In this document: positions 26,621-37,400 of the stretch, piece by piece | Layout of the letters: the number at the start of each line of letters is the position of its first letter | Numbering within the stretch: position 1 is the first letter of the stretch | Notes under the pieces: generated by a model | Told to the model about the DNA's origin: nothing | The model's database searches: none | What the model saw: the letters and a program-made list of their open reading frames with translations, nothing else | Translations under genes and position numbers: made by a program | Assembly: GCA_003993805.1 (NCBI GenBank) | Contig: RSEF01000017.1 | Location: forward strand, 12,346,576 to 12,410,575 | Reading direction: 5' to 3' | Origin: Himantopus leucocephalus | Taxonomy: Eukaryota; Chordata; Aves; Charadriiformes; Recurvirostridae | DNA: 64,000 nt

Positions 26621-27883
26621 CTGCACTTCCAGTTCGAGCAGCAGGGCGATGCCGTGCTGCAGAAGATGAACCTCCTGCGGCAGCAGAACCTCTTCTGCGA
26701 CGTCTCCATTTACATCAACGACACGGAGTTCCAGGGGCACAAGGTGATCTTCGCCGCCTGCTCCACCTTCATGAGGGACCAGTTCCTGCTCAACCAGTCC
26801 CGGCAGGTGCGGATCACCATCCTGCAGAGCGCCGAGGTGGGCAGAAAGCTGCTGCTGTCCTGTTACACTGGCGCTCTGGAAGTCAAAAAGAAGGAGCTGC
26901 TGAAATACCTCACCGCCGCGAGTTATCTCCAGATGGTTCACATCGTGGAGAAGTGTACTGAAGCTTTGTCGAAATACTTGGAAATCGACGCTTCCATGGA
27001 GAACAGCAATCAGGCGACGGAGAGGTGTCATTCCTCCGACGCTGAACTGAGAAACAGGGATGATGTTTTAGATAAAGATTGTGAAATAATTGAGATCTCT
27101 GAAGACAGCCCAGTGAATGTAGAATACCCTGTGAAACAGGAGAAGGGGGACGTCTCCCGGCCTGCAGTGCAGAGCTTGATCTCAGAAAGAAAGGACACAA
27201 AAACCCCAGAAATATCAACGGTCGAAATCGGATATAAGGACGACGAGATCTGTATCTTCAGAATGGATTCTATGAGCGTAGCAAATGTAGAAAATGATCA
27301 TTTTCCTCAGCCTTGCACGTCCTCTAAAACAAACTTGTATTTTCCAGAAACCCAGCACTCCTTGATAAATTCTACAGTTGAAAGCAGAAATACAGAAATG
27401 TCAGGAAATCACTTTCAGGCTTTTGTCAGTGACAATCCAGAAGGAACTTCTAGTCTGATGAATGGGTTCCAGAGCCTGGATGATTCTGGTAATTCATGGC
27501 GGCACCAGTGTCCAAAGTGTCCGAGGGGATTTCTGCATCTTGAGAACTATCTCAGACATCTGAAAATGCACAAACTCTTCTTGTGTTTGCAGTGTGGCAA
27601 AACATTTACGCAAAAAAAGAACCTCAACAGACACATCCGGGGGCACATGGGCATCCGCCCCTTCCAGTGCATGGTGTGCCTGAAGACCTTCACTGCCAAA
27701 AGCACTCTCCAGGATCACCTGAACATACACAGCGGCGATAGGCCCTACAAGTGTCATTGTTGTGACATGGACTTTAAGCACAAGTCTGCTCTTAAAAAGC
27801 ATTTAACTTCTGTTCATGGAAGGAGTAGCAGTGAAAAAACAAACCTGAATGCTATTACGAAAGTTAAAATAGACTATGATTAA
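26600..27883 (+). CDS. ZBTB6: Zinc finger and BTB domain-containing protein 6
   Basis: Predicted nuclear BTB zinc-finger transcription factor of 427 residues (human about 424). The start ATG at 26600 sits in a strong context (gccATGg) and gives the conserved MAADSEVLHFQFEQQGD. The BTB/POZ domain covers about residues 15-130 (FCDVSIYIND, LLLSCYTGALE). An acidic linker contains CEIIEISEDSPVN. Four C2H2 fingers follow, starting at Cys304, Cys329, Cys357 and Cys385 and ending at His406. The short tail after VHGRSSSEK differs from the human tail as I remember it. A donor at 26431 and a possible acceptor at 26592 suggest a small 5' UTR intron, but the coding region is uninterrupted. An in-frame upstream extension to 26435 lies in that putative intron and is not favoured. 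Confidence 0.96.
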   Translation: MAADSEVLHFQFEQQGDAVLQKMNLLRQQNLFCDVSIYINDTEFQGHKVIFAACSTFMRDQFLLNQSRQVRITILQSAEVGRKLLLSCYTGALEVKKKELLKYLTAASYLQMVHIVEKCTEALSKYLEIDASMENSNQATERCHSSDAELRNRDDVLDKDCEIIEISEDSPVNVEYPVKQEKGDVSRPAVQSLISERKDTKTPEISTVEIGYKDDEICIFRMDSMSVANVENDHFPQPCTSSKTNLYFPETQHSLINSTVESRNTEMSGNHFQAFVSDNPEGTSSLMNGFQSLDDSGNSWRHQCPKCPRGFLHLENYLRHLKMHKLFLCLQCGKTFTQKKNLNRHIRGHMGIRPFQCMVCLKTFTAKSTLQDHLNIHSGDRPYKCHCCDMDFKHKSALKKHLTSVHGRSSSEKTNLNAITKVKIDYD

Positions 27884-29060
27884 CAGATGGGTGGTTGTGG
27901 AGCCAGGCTCCACAAAAAGCTCCTGCCTAGTGAAATTCTAGATGAAATTCTAGATACAGATCCCACGTAATGGAGAGAAGCACAAATACGTGACTGGTGA
28001 TCAAAGACAGGCCTTGCAAGCAGCAAACTTGCTTGCTGCATTTAGGTTGCTATTGCTGTAAGTGCAAAAAAGGTGTTTACTAGTTGAAGGTAAACTGCAA
28101 AATATGGGGAACGATTTCATGCTTCTCTTCTACTACCCTGGACGCATTCTGATTCCCCTCTCCCAATGATGTTTTGCACTCCCCGCTTTCAAGGGCAGGC
28201 ACTGCCGATTTTCAAAGTATTACTGATATTGCAATAAGCTGAAGCCTGAGCCACGATGTTCCTGATCTATAATGACTAAGGAAAGGGGACGTCTGTATTT
28301 ATTCAGCAAGTCAGTCATTCCCACGCAGTTCAGGTATCATGGTGAAATCAGCTCCTTACTTGCCCACACTTTGCTAGATCTTTCAACAGAAAGAGGCAAG
28401 TTTTCATACTCAAGTCTGTGATATTTAAGAAAGAACACACAACAAACAAAAAATAATCAAGGAAGCTTTCAAATTGCCTTTTGCAAATAGAGAAATAGTA
28501 AAAGAGAAAGAAACAAACTATTTTAAACAGTATTGCCTTGCAGTTCATTTTTAACTGGACAGTCTCATCAGAAGGACTTGTGTTCAGTTTTATGAATGAG
28601 TTCTGAATTTTTCTAAACTTCTTTCTTGTGATCATTTTTTTCTGTCATACCAGTGTTTTGCACCTGTGTTTGACTAATTCCGATGAAGTTAGTCCTGTTT
28701 GTTGAGTTTTAACATTTGCCTTCATTTTTTACAAGTCTTGGACGTGTACGCTAATGTGAAAAATTAAGCTGTGTGCTGTTACGTAGTACCAGTTTCTACG
28801 TTAATTTTGAAAAACAATCCTCTAAATCTTATTAGGAATGGCTTAGACATAGAGGTCTTCTCATGCTCTAATTCTGTGATACAGTAAAACAGTAACTGTG
28901 TGTTTGGATAGGTGTGTTTGTACTATGTCAAAGGTCATTTCAGTTTCATCACAAGCATTGAGAGTCCTGTAACGCAGAATATTTATCCTGTACCTGTCTT
29001 TGACTGGTGTATGTTTCTTCCACTTAATGTGAAATGAATAAAGAGTCTATTCAGTTGTTA
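27884..29060 (+). other. ZBTB6: ZBTB6 3' UTR (extent inferred)
   Basis: The sequence after the stop runs to a canonical AATAAA at 29037-29042 with T/G-rich sequence nearby. Further signals near 30381 and at 30813-30818 would allow a longer UTR. Confidence 0.5.
29037..29042 (+). terminator. Candidate ZBTB6 poly(A) signal AATAAA
   Basis: Canonical hexamer about 1.15 kb after the ZBTB6 stop codon. Later hexamers near 30381 and at 30813 are alternatives. Confidence 0.45.
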
Positions 29061-31100
29061 TGAGATAACGGTACTTACATTAGATTCTCTCCAATTAGCA
29101 AAAAGCAGTAGTTCTTAATCTTGTCTGTATCACGAGGGTACACTTCTCTTCAAGTTCAGAAGTGCTGTTGTGAAGTTCTTGCTCTGAGTCCAGAAGTCTG
29201 GCCCGTGTGCTCCGTAACCTGGCTGTTTTTAAAATACAAGACAATATTTTTTTATGTCAGTTAACAAGTTTCACTTACTTTCCCTCCCTGTGTCTGTGAG
29301 TGCACCAGCTGTTGCTTGGTGTTTTATTTATCAGCTACGAGAGGGGTTAGATGTGTACAATATCCACCGTGCAGTTTCCTGTTATTATTTGTAAGAGGCA
29401 TGGTCAGCTGCACCAGCATTACTGCTCTCTTCATCTCTTGGAATTTCAGCTGAAGAGTTTTTAAAAACTTGTTTCATGAGGGGTTTTTTAAGTTATTCAT
29501 CTGAAATTATTAACACTTAAAGTACATATTAGTTGCATTGCAGCAGTATTTGCAGGTCCCAGTTCATACTAGGCCTTATTGTGGTAGGCAGCACGTGTCT
29601 TCCTCAAAACCCCTGCAGTCTGAATAGGCAAGTAGCGTGTTTGGAAGCTGAGTGCGCCACTAGTGCCATCTTCCTCCAAAACTTCACAAAAATGTCTGAC
29701 TTTGCATAGACAGGTGACTTGTAGAGGACTCCGTTGCACTGGGTCACTGGAAAGGCACGCGTGCCAAGTCTGCATACCCAGTGAATAACGACAGAAATGA
29801 CAGCCCCCGAGTAAGTAGCTAGTGTAACTGTGAATTAAAATCACCTGGTTTATCCAGTACTTTAAGCATAAGGCCCGACCTTTCACAATCTCTGCTATTA
29901 CTTCATATTGTAAGTGGATCATTTGCTTTATTTTCGTGATTTTTAACTATAGTAATTGTCATCACAATTACTATAGTAAAAGGTTTGCGTGTCATGTATG
30001 GTGCGACCACCTGACATTTTGGAAAAAAACCTGCATTTTATAGCATTGTCTTCTGTTTGCATTTATTGTTCTGTCACTGTTTACAGCCTTTTTAACCTTG
30101 TCATTTGCATTATTTGCTTCGTTTTTCACAGAACACCATTAATTTTGAGTTCTTAATTGAAGAGCGATTTTCAAAAGCACGCTGATACCAGCACTTGCCT
30201 TTACTGTATTTACAGACGTTAACTTAGGTATACGAACAGGTTTTTACGTATCTTGCATTTGTGTCTACAGACTTAGTTACTTAAACTCCTTCATCCTTGG
30301 AAGAGGTCATAAAGCAAAGAAAAAGTTTACTTCCCTTCCCCCATCCTTTTTATGTTGGGCTGCTATTACTGTGGTTCAGTAAATAAATGTGTTGTGCATT
30401 TATGGGACAGATTTGGTTCAACTGTGCTTAAATTTGTTCAGTTAACATGCATTTTTGCCAGGTGTATGATTATCATTGATAGCACTTCAAAAGATCATTT
30501 CTCGGGTTTTGTTTGGTTTTTGTAGGCGTATGCATAGGCATTTCCTTGCGTGTCAAAGGGGAAATGGAGGCTGATCTTTTGAAGTGCACCTTCTGTGGAA
30601 GCAGGGTTGCGAGTTATTTGGGTTTGCTGTTGTACTGCATGTAAAGATGAGAGGGAGTTGTGTTGTGTGACAGGCCAGCAGCATGTTCCGTTCTGTGGCT
30701 AGAGTGTCTTGGTAAGCTTTGTGAACAAAAAACTGATTTTGTACCCATGTTCACATTAAAGGTGTTTCCTCTCCCCTGTCCGTACATGTAACCACTCGTC
30801 CTGTCATAACACAATAAATGAAATGCAAACGAGACGTTTCAGAAATACGTTCGCTGTCTTCTAATTACAGTTTAATAATTCTGTGCATACCTTAGTATTT
30901 TGGCTCGCTATGATGAGTAAACAAGGTGTTGTAAAGAAAATACGGTGTTCAAGTGGCAGTCATTCAGCAGCGCATTTATTCTGTCATTCAGAAGGGTCTA
31001 TCAGCGGCGCCTACTTGTCCGACGCGTGCTTTCTCCTCAGAAATCGCAACTCTGCACCGCCTCGGCCTTCATTAAAACAAACGGTTTGATCTTTGTAAGC
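29061..31100. other. ZBTB6-RC3H2 intergenic region or extended ZBTB6 3' UTR
   Basis: AT-rich, without a recognisable gene. It contains a perfect 14-bp inverted repeat at 29946-29977 and AATAAA hexamers near 30381 and at 30813-30818. Confidence 0.5.
29946..29977. repeat. Perfect inverted repeat, 14-bp arms with 4-nt loop
   Basis: The arm ACTATAGTAATTGT (29946-29959) and its exact reverse complement (29964-29977) are separated by CATC. It would form a stable hairpin in RNA. It is too short for a canonical miRNA precursor, and its identity is unknown. Confidence 0.8.
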
Positions 31101-31644
31101 GACCAGAGGAATGAGGTGCAGCTCCCGGGCTTTTCTCGGGGGCGGCCTGTGGTGAAGCAGCAGCCCCGGCGCTCCCGACACCTCCTCCGCACCGCGCCGG
31201 CCCTGAGGCGGCCGGGCCGGGCCGGGCCCGCGGCCTGTGCGGCGGCTTCGCCTCTCACCGCCCCGGCAGGACGGGGCGGGCGGCGGCGGGACGAGCGACC
31301 TGCGCTACAGACGGCCTCCAATCCCCTCACCTTTCCGAGCGCTAGTAATAATGAAGTTATTAATTAAAATTTAAAACGGAAGAATAAATAATCGACGCTG
31401 GCAGTGACGACGGGGCGCTGCGCGTCGAGGAACCCCTGAGGCGGCGGCGAGGCCGGGCGCGCCGCGAGGGGGCGCTGTCTCCGGCGGGCGCCGCTCTGGC
31501 ACGCCGTCTCGATGGCTGCCGCTTCCCCGTGGCGGCGGGGCGCGTCCGCCCAGCCGGCTCCCACAATGCCCCGCGGCGGTCACGTGCGGGGCGGCGGCGG
31601 CGGGCGCGGCGCGGCCGTTGGGCTCTCGCGCGGCGGCGGGCGGG

Positions 31645-31654
31645 TCTCGCGAGA
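31645..31654. promoter_or_regulatory. TCTCGCGAGA palindrome (CGCG element, BANP-type site)
   Basis: An exact 10-bp TCTCGCGAGA palindrome. It is a known element of vertebrate CpG-island promoters, reported as the binding site of BANP and earlier linked to ZBTB33/Kaiso. It lies about 160 bp upstream of the exon 1 donor, where a core promoter is expected. Confidence 0.7.
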
Positions 31655-31659
31655 GGGGG

Positions 31660-31811
31660 CGGGGCGGCGCTCCCGGCTGTCAGCGCGATGAGGAGGCGCC
31701 GCCGAGGCCCCCGCCGCTGCCTCCGCCGGGCCGCGCCGCGCTGCCCGCCCCATGGCGTGTGAGAGGCCGGGGCCGCCGCCTGCTCCCGGCCCCGCCGCCC
31801 GCGCCTCGCAG
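31660..31811 (+). other. RC3H2: RC3H2 non-coding first exon (5' end approximate)
   Basis: The donor CGCAG|GTAGGAG lies at 31812-31813 inside the CpG island. The start is approximate. The exon contains two upstream ATGs: 31688, closed by TGA at 31760-31762, and 31752, open across the splice junction. Confidence 0.5.
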
Positions 31812-31877
31812 GTAGGAGCGGGCTAAGGCGGGGGCGGCCGGCGCGGGGGGGACGCGGTGACCCGGCNCATCCCCTCC

Positions 31878-31878
<1 letters not shown>

Positions 31879-31910
<32 letters not shown>
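31879..31910. repeat. Poly-C run (32 nt)
   Basis: An uninterrupted C homopolymer just inside RC3H2 intron 1, with an N 12 bp upstream. Its length may be unreliable because such runs are hard to sequence. Confidence 0.8.
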
Positions 31911-31913
<3 letters not shown>

Positions 31914-34409
31914 TTCGCCGGCGCCCTGCGGGGTCCCGGCGCTGCGGAATCCGGGCGGGGAGCGGGGCCGGGCCTCGTCCGCCCAGTGCGGCCTGTCAGC
32001 GCCCCCGCCCCGCCGGCAACCGGCCGCCGCTGCGGCGCGGGGGAGGGGGCTGCCGGCTTCCCCCTCCCCTTCCCCGCCGCCGCTAGGCCGCTGGGCCCAG
32101 CCGGGGGACGCGGGGCAGCCATTTGGTGGCGGCTCCGAAATGACGGCGAGAGCCGGGGCCGGGCACGGCTGACAGCGGCCCGGCGGAGGGGGGGCGAGGC
32201 TGCCCGGAGCCCCGCCGGGGCTGCTCGGCGCTCTGTGCGCGGGCAGCGGCGGCCGGAAGGCGGTGAGGTTCCCGGTTACCTCGCCGGCGGCCCGGTCGGG
32301 AGGCCTCGGCAGCAGGCGGCCTGTTCCGCCGTGTCCTCCAGTGCGGAGGGGAATTGCACCGGTATCCCGAGTGTTCCCGCTCTGTGGAGCTGTGCTTTAG
32401 GGTAATGGTGGAGAGGAGTCATGGTGGAAAACAGGCCCTCGAACTGCACCCATCAGGTCACGTTTAAAGTGTCTTAAGCAAAAAAAACAAAACAACCGAG
32501 CAGGAAAAGCGTGTCTTGGCTCTGCTGATGCTTGAGGTGCGCTGAGGATTTTAAGTGAAGCGTAGAAGTCAGCACAAAGCCTAGGAAAGGGCAGCAGTGT
32601 GATTGGGGAGCGATGAGTATTCAGTTACAGTCGGGGTTCAAAGTGGGATGGTGTGTATCTGCAATGCGAGAAAATAATGACAAAGTTTAGGCTGACAACC
32701 AGGAAAATTTCTGATGTAGATCTGTTTAAGTGCAGACTTAGGGTTTTGGTTGGGTTTAGTTGTAATTCCTGTAGCTACTCTTGTAATCGTTATTTCATGC
32801 CCATTATAGTTTTATTATAATGTTGAAACAAAAATTTAAAACAGCCCTTCACATTACATGGGTCTAAATTTGTAACTGTGGCAGAAAAGATCTTCTAATT
32901 TTAAATGAGAACCTACAAGTACAATTGTAAATCTTATGAATCAAAATCTTCTGAATCAAAATCCGGTTATTTGACCTTTGGTCTGTGTTAAACATCTGTG
33001 GAAATTCTAGAAATTGAAGCTTGTTGCTAGTGTAAGTACTATTCTGTGAAACACTGAAATCTTAATTTTTGTAATTAATCACTTGCCCAAGACCTGCATG
33101 CCTTTTTAATGAACTTTTTCTTGTTTCTGCAATGTAAGCAAATCTTTCCACAAGAAAAGGTTTCTTATTAACTTGTGTTCCTGTCTTGTTTGAGGTCATG
33201 GCCATTTCTCTGAAAAATACTAAATTCCGACAATTTTGGTGCCAGTGCTTGAGATATCTCGCAGTTAAGTCCTTGTCTTGAGTATTGATCTTTTACTTAA
33301 GGCTTTGTTGGTTTACAATAGATAGAATATTTAAAGTATCCAGAGGTTAACAGCTAGTAGCATTTGTTTTGTTAGGTGTACGTTACATTTTGTTTGGTAA
33401 GATTTTGATTTTGCATACCCCTTAATGGGATGAATAGAAGCGGTCTCTCCTTACTGGCTGGACAACCCTAACGAAAGTAAAAAAAAAAAAATCTCTATCC
33501 ATGGGCATATTAAGCTATTCTGTATAATCTCTAAAAGGGCTTTCTAACTCCTGTGGAACCCTCTGTTTTCTTGCTGATGTCTCAGAATGGAGTTAGTATT
33601 TCACTAAAATTACTTGAAAAATGTTAGAATATGGAATTTCAGTTTTGTAAAATGTATGGAGGTCGTTTAAAAAAAAAAAGCATGGGGAGCTAAGTCATAC
33701 ACGAGAGCCCTTATTCTCTGGAAATATTAATGAAGAGCAAAGAATTCTTCAGTGTCTCTCTTCTTGAAGTAATTGTGTCAAAATAGATCTGCTTAGAAAT
33801 AGATTCCTTTTCTCTCTATTCAGTGTAAGTTCAACTGATTTTGGTGGCAAAGAAAATTTTTCATTTATTTGCCCTTCAGTTAGTCCTGAAAAGTCAATAC
33901 TGTTACAGGAGCTGAATTCGTATCAAGCTTGTGGCAAGGACAAACTCTCCTTTTGGTGACACCTACGAAACACAAAAAAGCCCCACAGTAGCATTACATA
34001 AGTATATAGGAAACTTTTAAAATCTAGTTAACAGGATTTCTGCTAGCAACACGTGAACAGGGAAGAGCAGGTGTGAACTGTTGCGGGTACACGGACTCTA
34101 GTGCTGACTTGGGTCAGGTTTACCTCTGAATTGAGGGAACTTTGGTAGTCATTGAGAAACTGTGAACTTAAATTTGTATTAGTGAATTGTACCATTGTTG
34201 ATAGAGAATTTTCTTTGGTCACGTGTTTTGGGGAGTGAGAGGGGATCTAAGCTTTAATTTTTTAAGAAGATAGCAAGTGAAGCATCCTGTAGGTGTTTTG
34301 GCAAAACATAGTCTGAATAGAGATATATATTCTAGTATGGCACCAAGTTTTCTCTTGATAACTTTTCTGGAGTTTAAATTGGGCTGTAGATACTCCCAGT
34401 AGCATTAAT

Positions 34410-34464
34410 GTTTAGTGAAAAAAGTGCATTGAAATACGTTTAGTGAAAAAAGTGCATTGAAATA
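34410..34464. repeat. 28-bp tandem duplication
   Basis: The unit beginning gtttagtgaaaaaagtgcat is present twice head to tail at 34410-34437 and 34438-34464. Being perfect, it is a recent duplication. Confidence 0.85.
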
Positions 34465-37400
34465 TTGTCTTTAATAGCCATTAAAGACTCTGCTTTATAT
34501 ATAGAATTTGCACATGATATAAAGAGATTTACATGTGACAGATATTATGGAATGTAGAAATAAGCAAGTCTGCTCTGTAAAGAGGATTTATTTTAATTTC
34601 AAGCCGTCATAGCTGAATGATGCAAAGCTATTATGGGGATGGCGCTTTTCTAAGCCTTTAATGAAGCTAGTTTTTTAGATCTGTAGATGATGGCTGTTGA
34701 AGAGAAATGAATAAAAGATTCTAGCCCTTTCAGAGAATAATTTAATACTGATAATTTGATTCCGTGGGCACTAAGTTTTTTGACCCAGTCAGGATTCTTT
34801 CAGAACTATGTAACTTAGGAAGGAAGGCTTGAAAAAGCTACCTCCTTGTAGTGCAAACAAATGATTAATCTGCATAAATGGAAAATTACAGTTGTGATCG
34901 CTTCAAAAAAGAAAAGAAAATACCACGATCTCTTCAGTCAGTATCAAGGACTCTTTAATTTAGTGATTAAAAATCAATTGAATTCTAAGATTTTTGGCTT
35001 AAATCCACAGTGGGATTGTAATTGGACTACCTTAATCTGTGAAAATGCCATATAATCCCACAAGTTTTTCAAGACTTTCCCTCATCTGTAAAGACGACTT
35101 TCCTTTGTTCAGCACTGGCAGAATTACCGCATGTCGCATTCTCGTACAGGCTCTGCTTATTAAACTCTCCTTTGCCCGGGTACCCCAGGGGACCTGATCG
35201 AGTAGGCCTGAGCAGAGCAGACCTAGCGTGGAGCTACAAAGCTGCCACTTCTGTTGAGAAACCTGGCTGCTGGTGGTACTGCTGCTTCTCTGCTTTTTCC
35301 TGGGCATTTGCCTGGGCTGTGGGGGAACTGAGGTCAAGGCTTCAGCCCTTCCTTTGAAAAGGGATGAAACTTGCATATCTCGCATTTTGGTAAATGCCCT
35401 GACTCCGGGTAACATGCAGCTTTGGGGGGGATTGCTGCCTACCTCGTGTTGAACCTGTTTCAGTTTGAAGAGAAGAAAGTTTTCTTAGGCTGAGACCCAC
35501 ACTCTCCACGGTACCAGGGAACTGGGGCATGTAGCTGGCAAAGAGGCACTGGTTTTTTTGTTTGTTTGTTTGTTTCTTGCTCTAAGAACTATAGCTAGAT
35601 TTGATCCCGTGACTGATTAGTAAAAATGCACAAGTGATCTTTAAAAATGAAGTAAAATCCAAGTTGTCTGCTCGGGCAGCTGAAGACTAGGCTGCAGTTG
35701 TCTTTGGTGAATATTCAGTCCTTTTATGTGTGAGGAATAGCTTCAAGGGGAGGGACTGAAATTGCCCCGTCTCTATGCGTGTGTGTTTGAATGCCTCTTT
35801 GTAAAATGAAAGCATGGGTTAAAAGTATTTAAAGTAATTGAATTTGTATCTCTTAGTGTAGGTGGGAGATCTAGTCACTGTGTTAGGCAATGCCAGCACC
35901 ACTAACTAAAGAAATCCCTTTCTCTATTTTTGTGTAAAGTTGTTGAACTCCTGAGGTCGTTAACTTCTGGTGTGGAGAAGTCGACATCTCCTTCTGGTGT
36001 TAGGCCTCTAAGCCCTGGATAAAGGTAGACTTTAAGATGAAGCATTGTCATCAGAATTTCTAATTAGGTAGTCCAGGCAACGTTCAGCTCAATATGCTGG
36101 CTCAGTATCATGCCGTGGGGTTCTGAAACCTCTCCTTGCCTTGCTTAACGAGTACTGATACTGAACTCAGGGAGGCCGAGCACTAAATGTTCGACATTGC
36201 TCTTCATAGATCAAGCCCTCTGTCTTTAAAAGTTTGTTGGAATTCCTGGAGATCTGTGTCACGTCCCTACCTTCCAAATAGCCCTTTGTTATATCTGAAC
36301 AAAATGTGCTATTTTTTGGCTGGGTTCTGGTTGACTGGTAGATGCTGATAGATCAGAAAAGTAGGCAGAACAGACGGATAAACCTCTGAGCCTGGTGCTG
36401 AAGCCTTTCCTGAGAAGCGTGTGAATTTGGAAATTTTTCCAGATAGCAATTCTCATGGAATGTATATGCATTTCAGACATGACGCATCTCTATCCAGTTT
36501 GCTCAAAAATGGTCCAGCGGTCCTGAGGTTCATGTGGGAGAGGAACAGACTAATAAAACAGCATGATCAACTAAGCTTGGTTTCTTTAGAAAATCAGGAT
36601 TAAATGAGAGTTATCGTGTCCAAAGGTTGTTAAGTACAATGACTTGGATTAGTTTTAGAGAATGCCATTGGATAAGGTAGCTAAAAGTGAATGTAAAATA
36701 AGAACATCTAAATCTTATAACTTCCATCATTTGTAAATGGTACAGGTGTTTGAGGAAGGTTTTGGGGCTTCACCTTTCTCCTCTTCCACCTCACCTTCCA
36801 ATTTCATCAAATATTCAGGTCTAAAATTATCATGAGAAAATCAATCATTTATCATTGTTACTCCGCTCCATTGCAACCATGACTGCAGTGGGAAAATATT
36901 TTTGTATTAGAAACAGAAAATTACTCAATTGTAGTAGTTCTTATTTATTATGTAATTTCTGAATTTAGGCTTGTGTATTTTTCAGTTTGTCATTTGAAGT
37001 ATTGTTTCTAGTAGCATTACTATAAAATTTGTTGTAACTATACTATGTAAACATTTTTTAAGTAAAAACTACAATGCCTTTTCAAACTGTTTGCCTTGTA
37101 TGTTTGGCCAGTTTTGGTATCAGCCATTGCTTTGGGATTTTTTTTTTTTGCAGGGTGCTTCTGCTTTGACAGGGAAGAGAAGCTTGGTGTATGTGTAGAG
37201 ATAGATAGCATGTCTGCTGGAATGAACAAGGGTAATTGTACTAACCATGTATACTGCCTGTTAAAAACAAACCCAAGCTGATTTCTAGTTTGCCGCCTTT
37301 GTTATGCTCTCCTCCTTGTGTTTGCTCGGTGTAGAGCACTGGAGCAATTTGTTCTTCAAGAGGACATCCCTGAAATACATTGTTTCTGACAAGGAGCAAG

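Larger units (their letters stand above)
31105..32340 (+). promoter_or_regulatory. CpG island promoter of RC3H2
   Basis: CpG-rich region split by a short AT-rich stretch at about 31345-31395. It holds an E-box in the context GGTCACGTGC (CACGTG 31581-31586), the palindrome TCTCGCGAGA at 31645-31654, and the first-exon donor at 31812. Intron 1 starts with a 32-nt poly-C run. Confidence 0.8.

Noticed and set aside
25880..27031. 383-codon minus-strand open frame over ZBTB6
   Set aside because: It is antisense to the ZBTB6 BTB coding region and to its CpG island; a shadow of high GC and the true gene.
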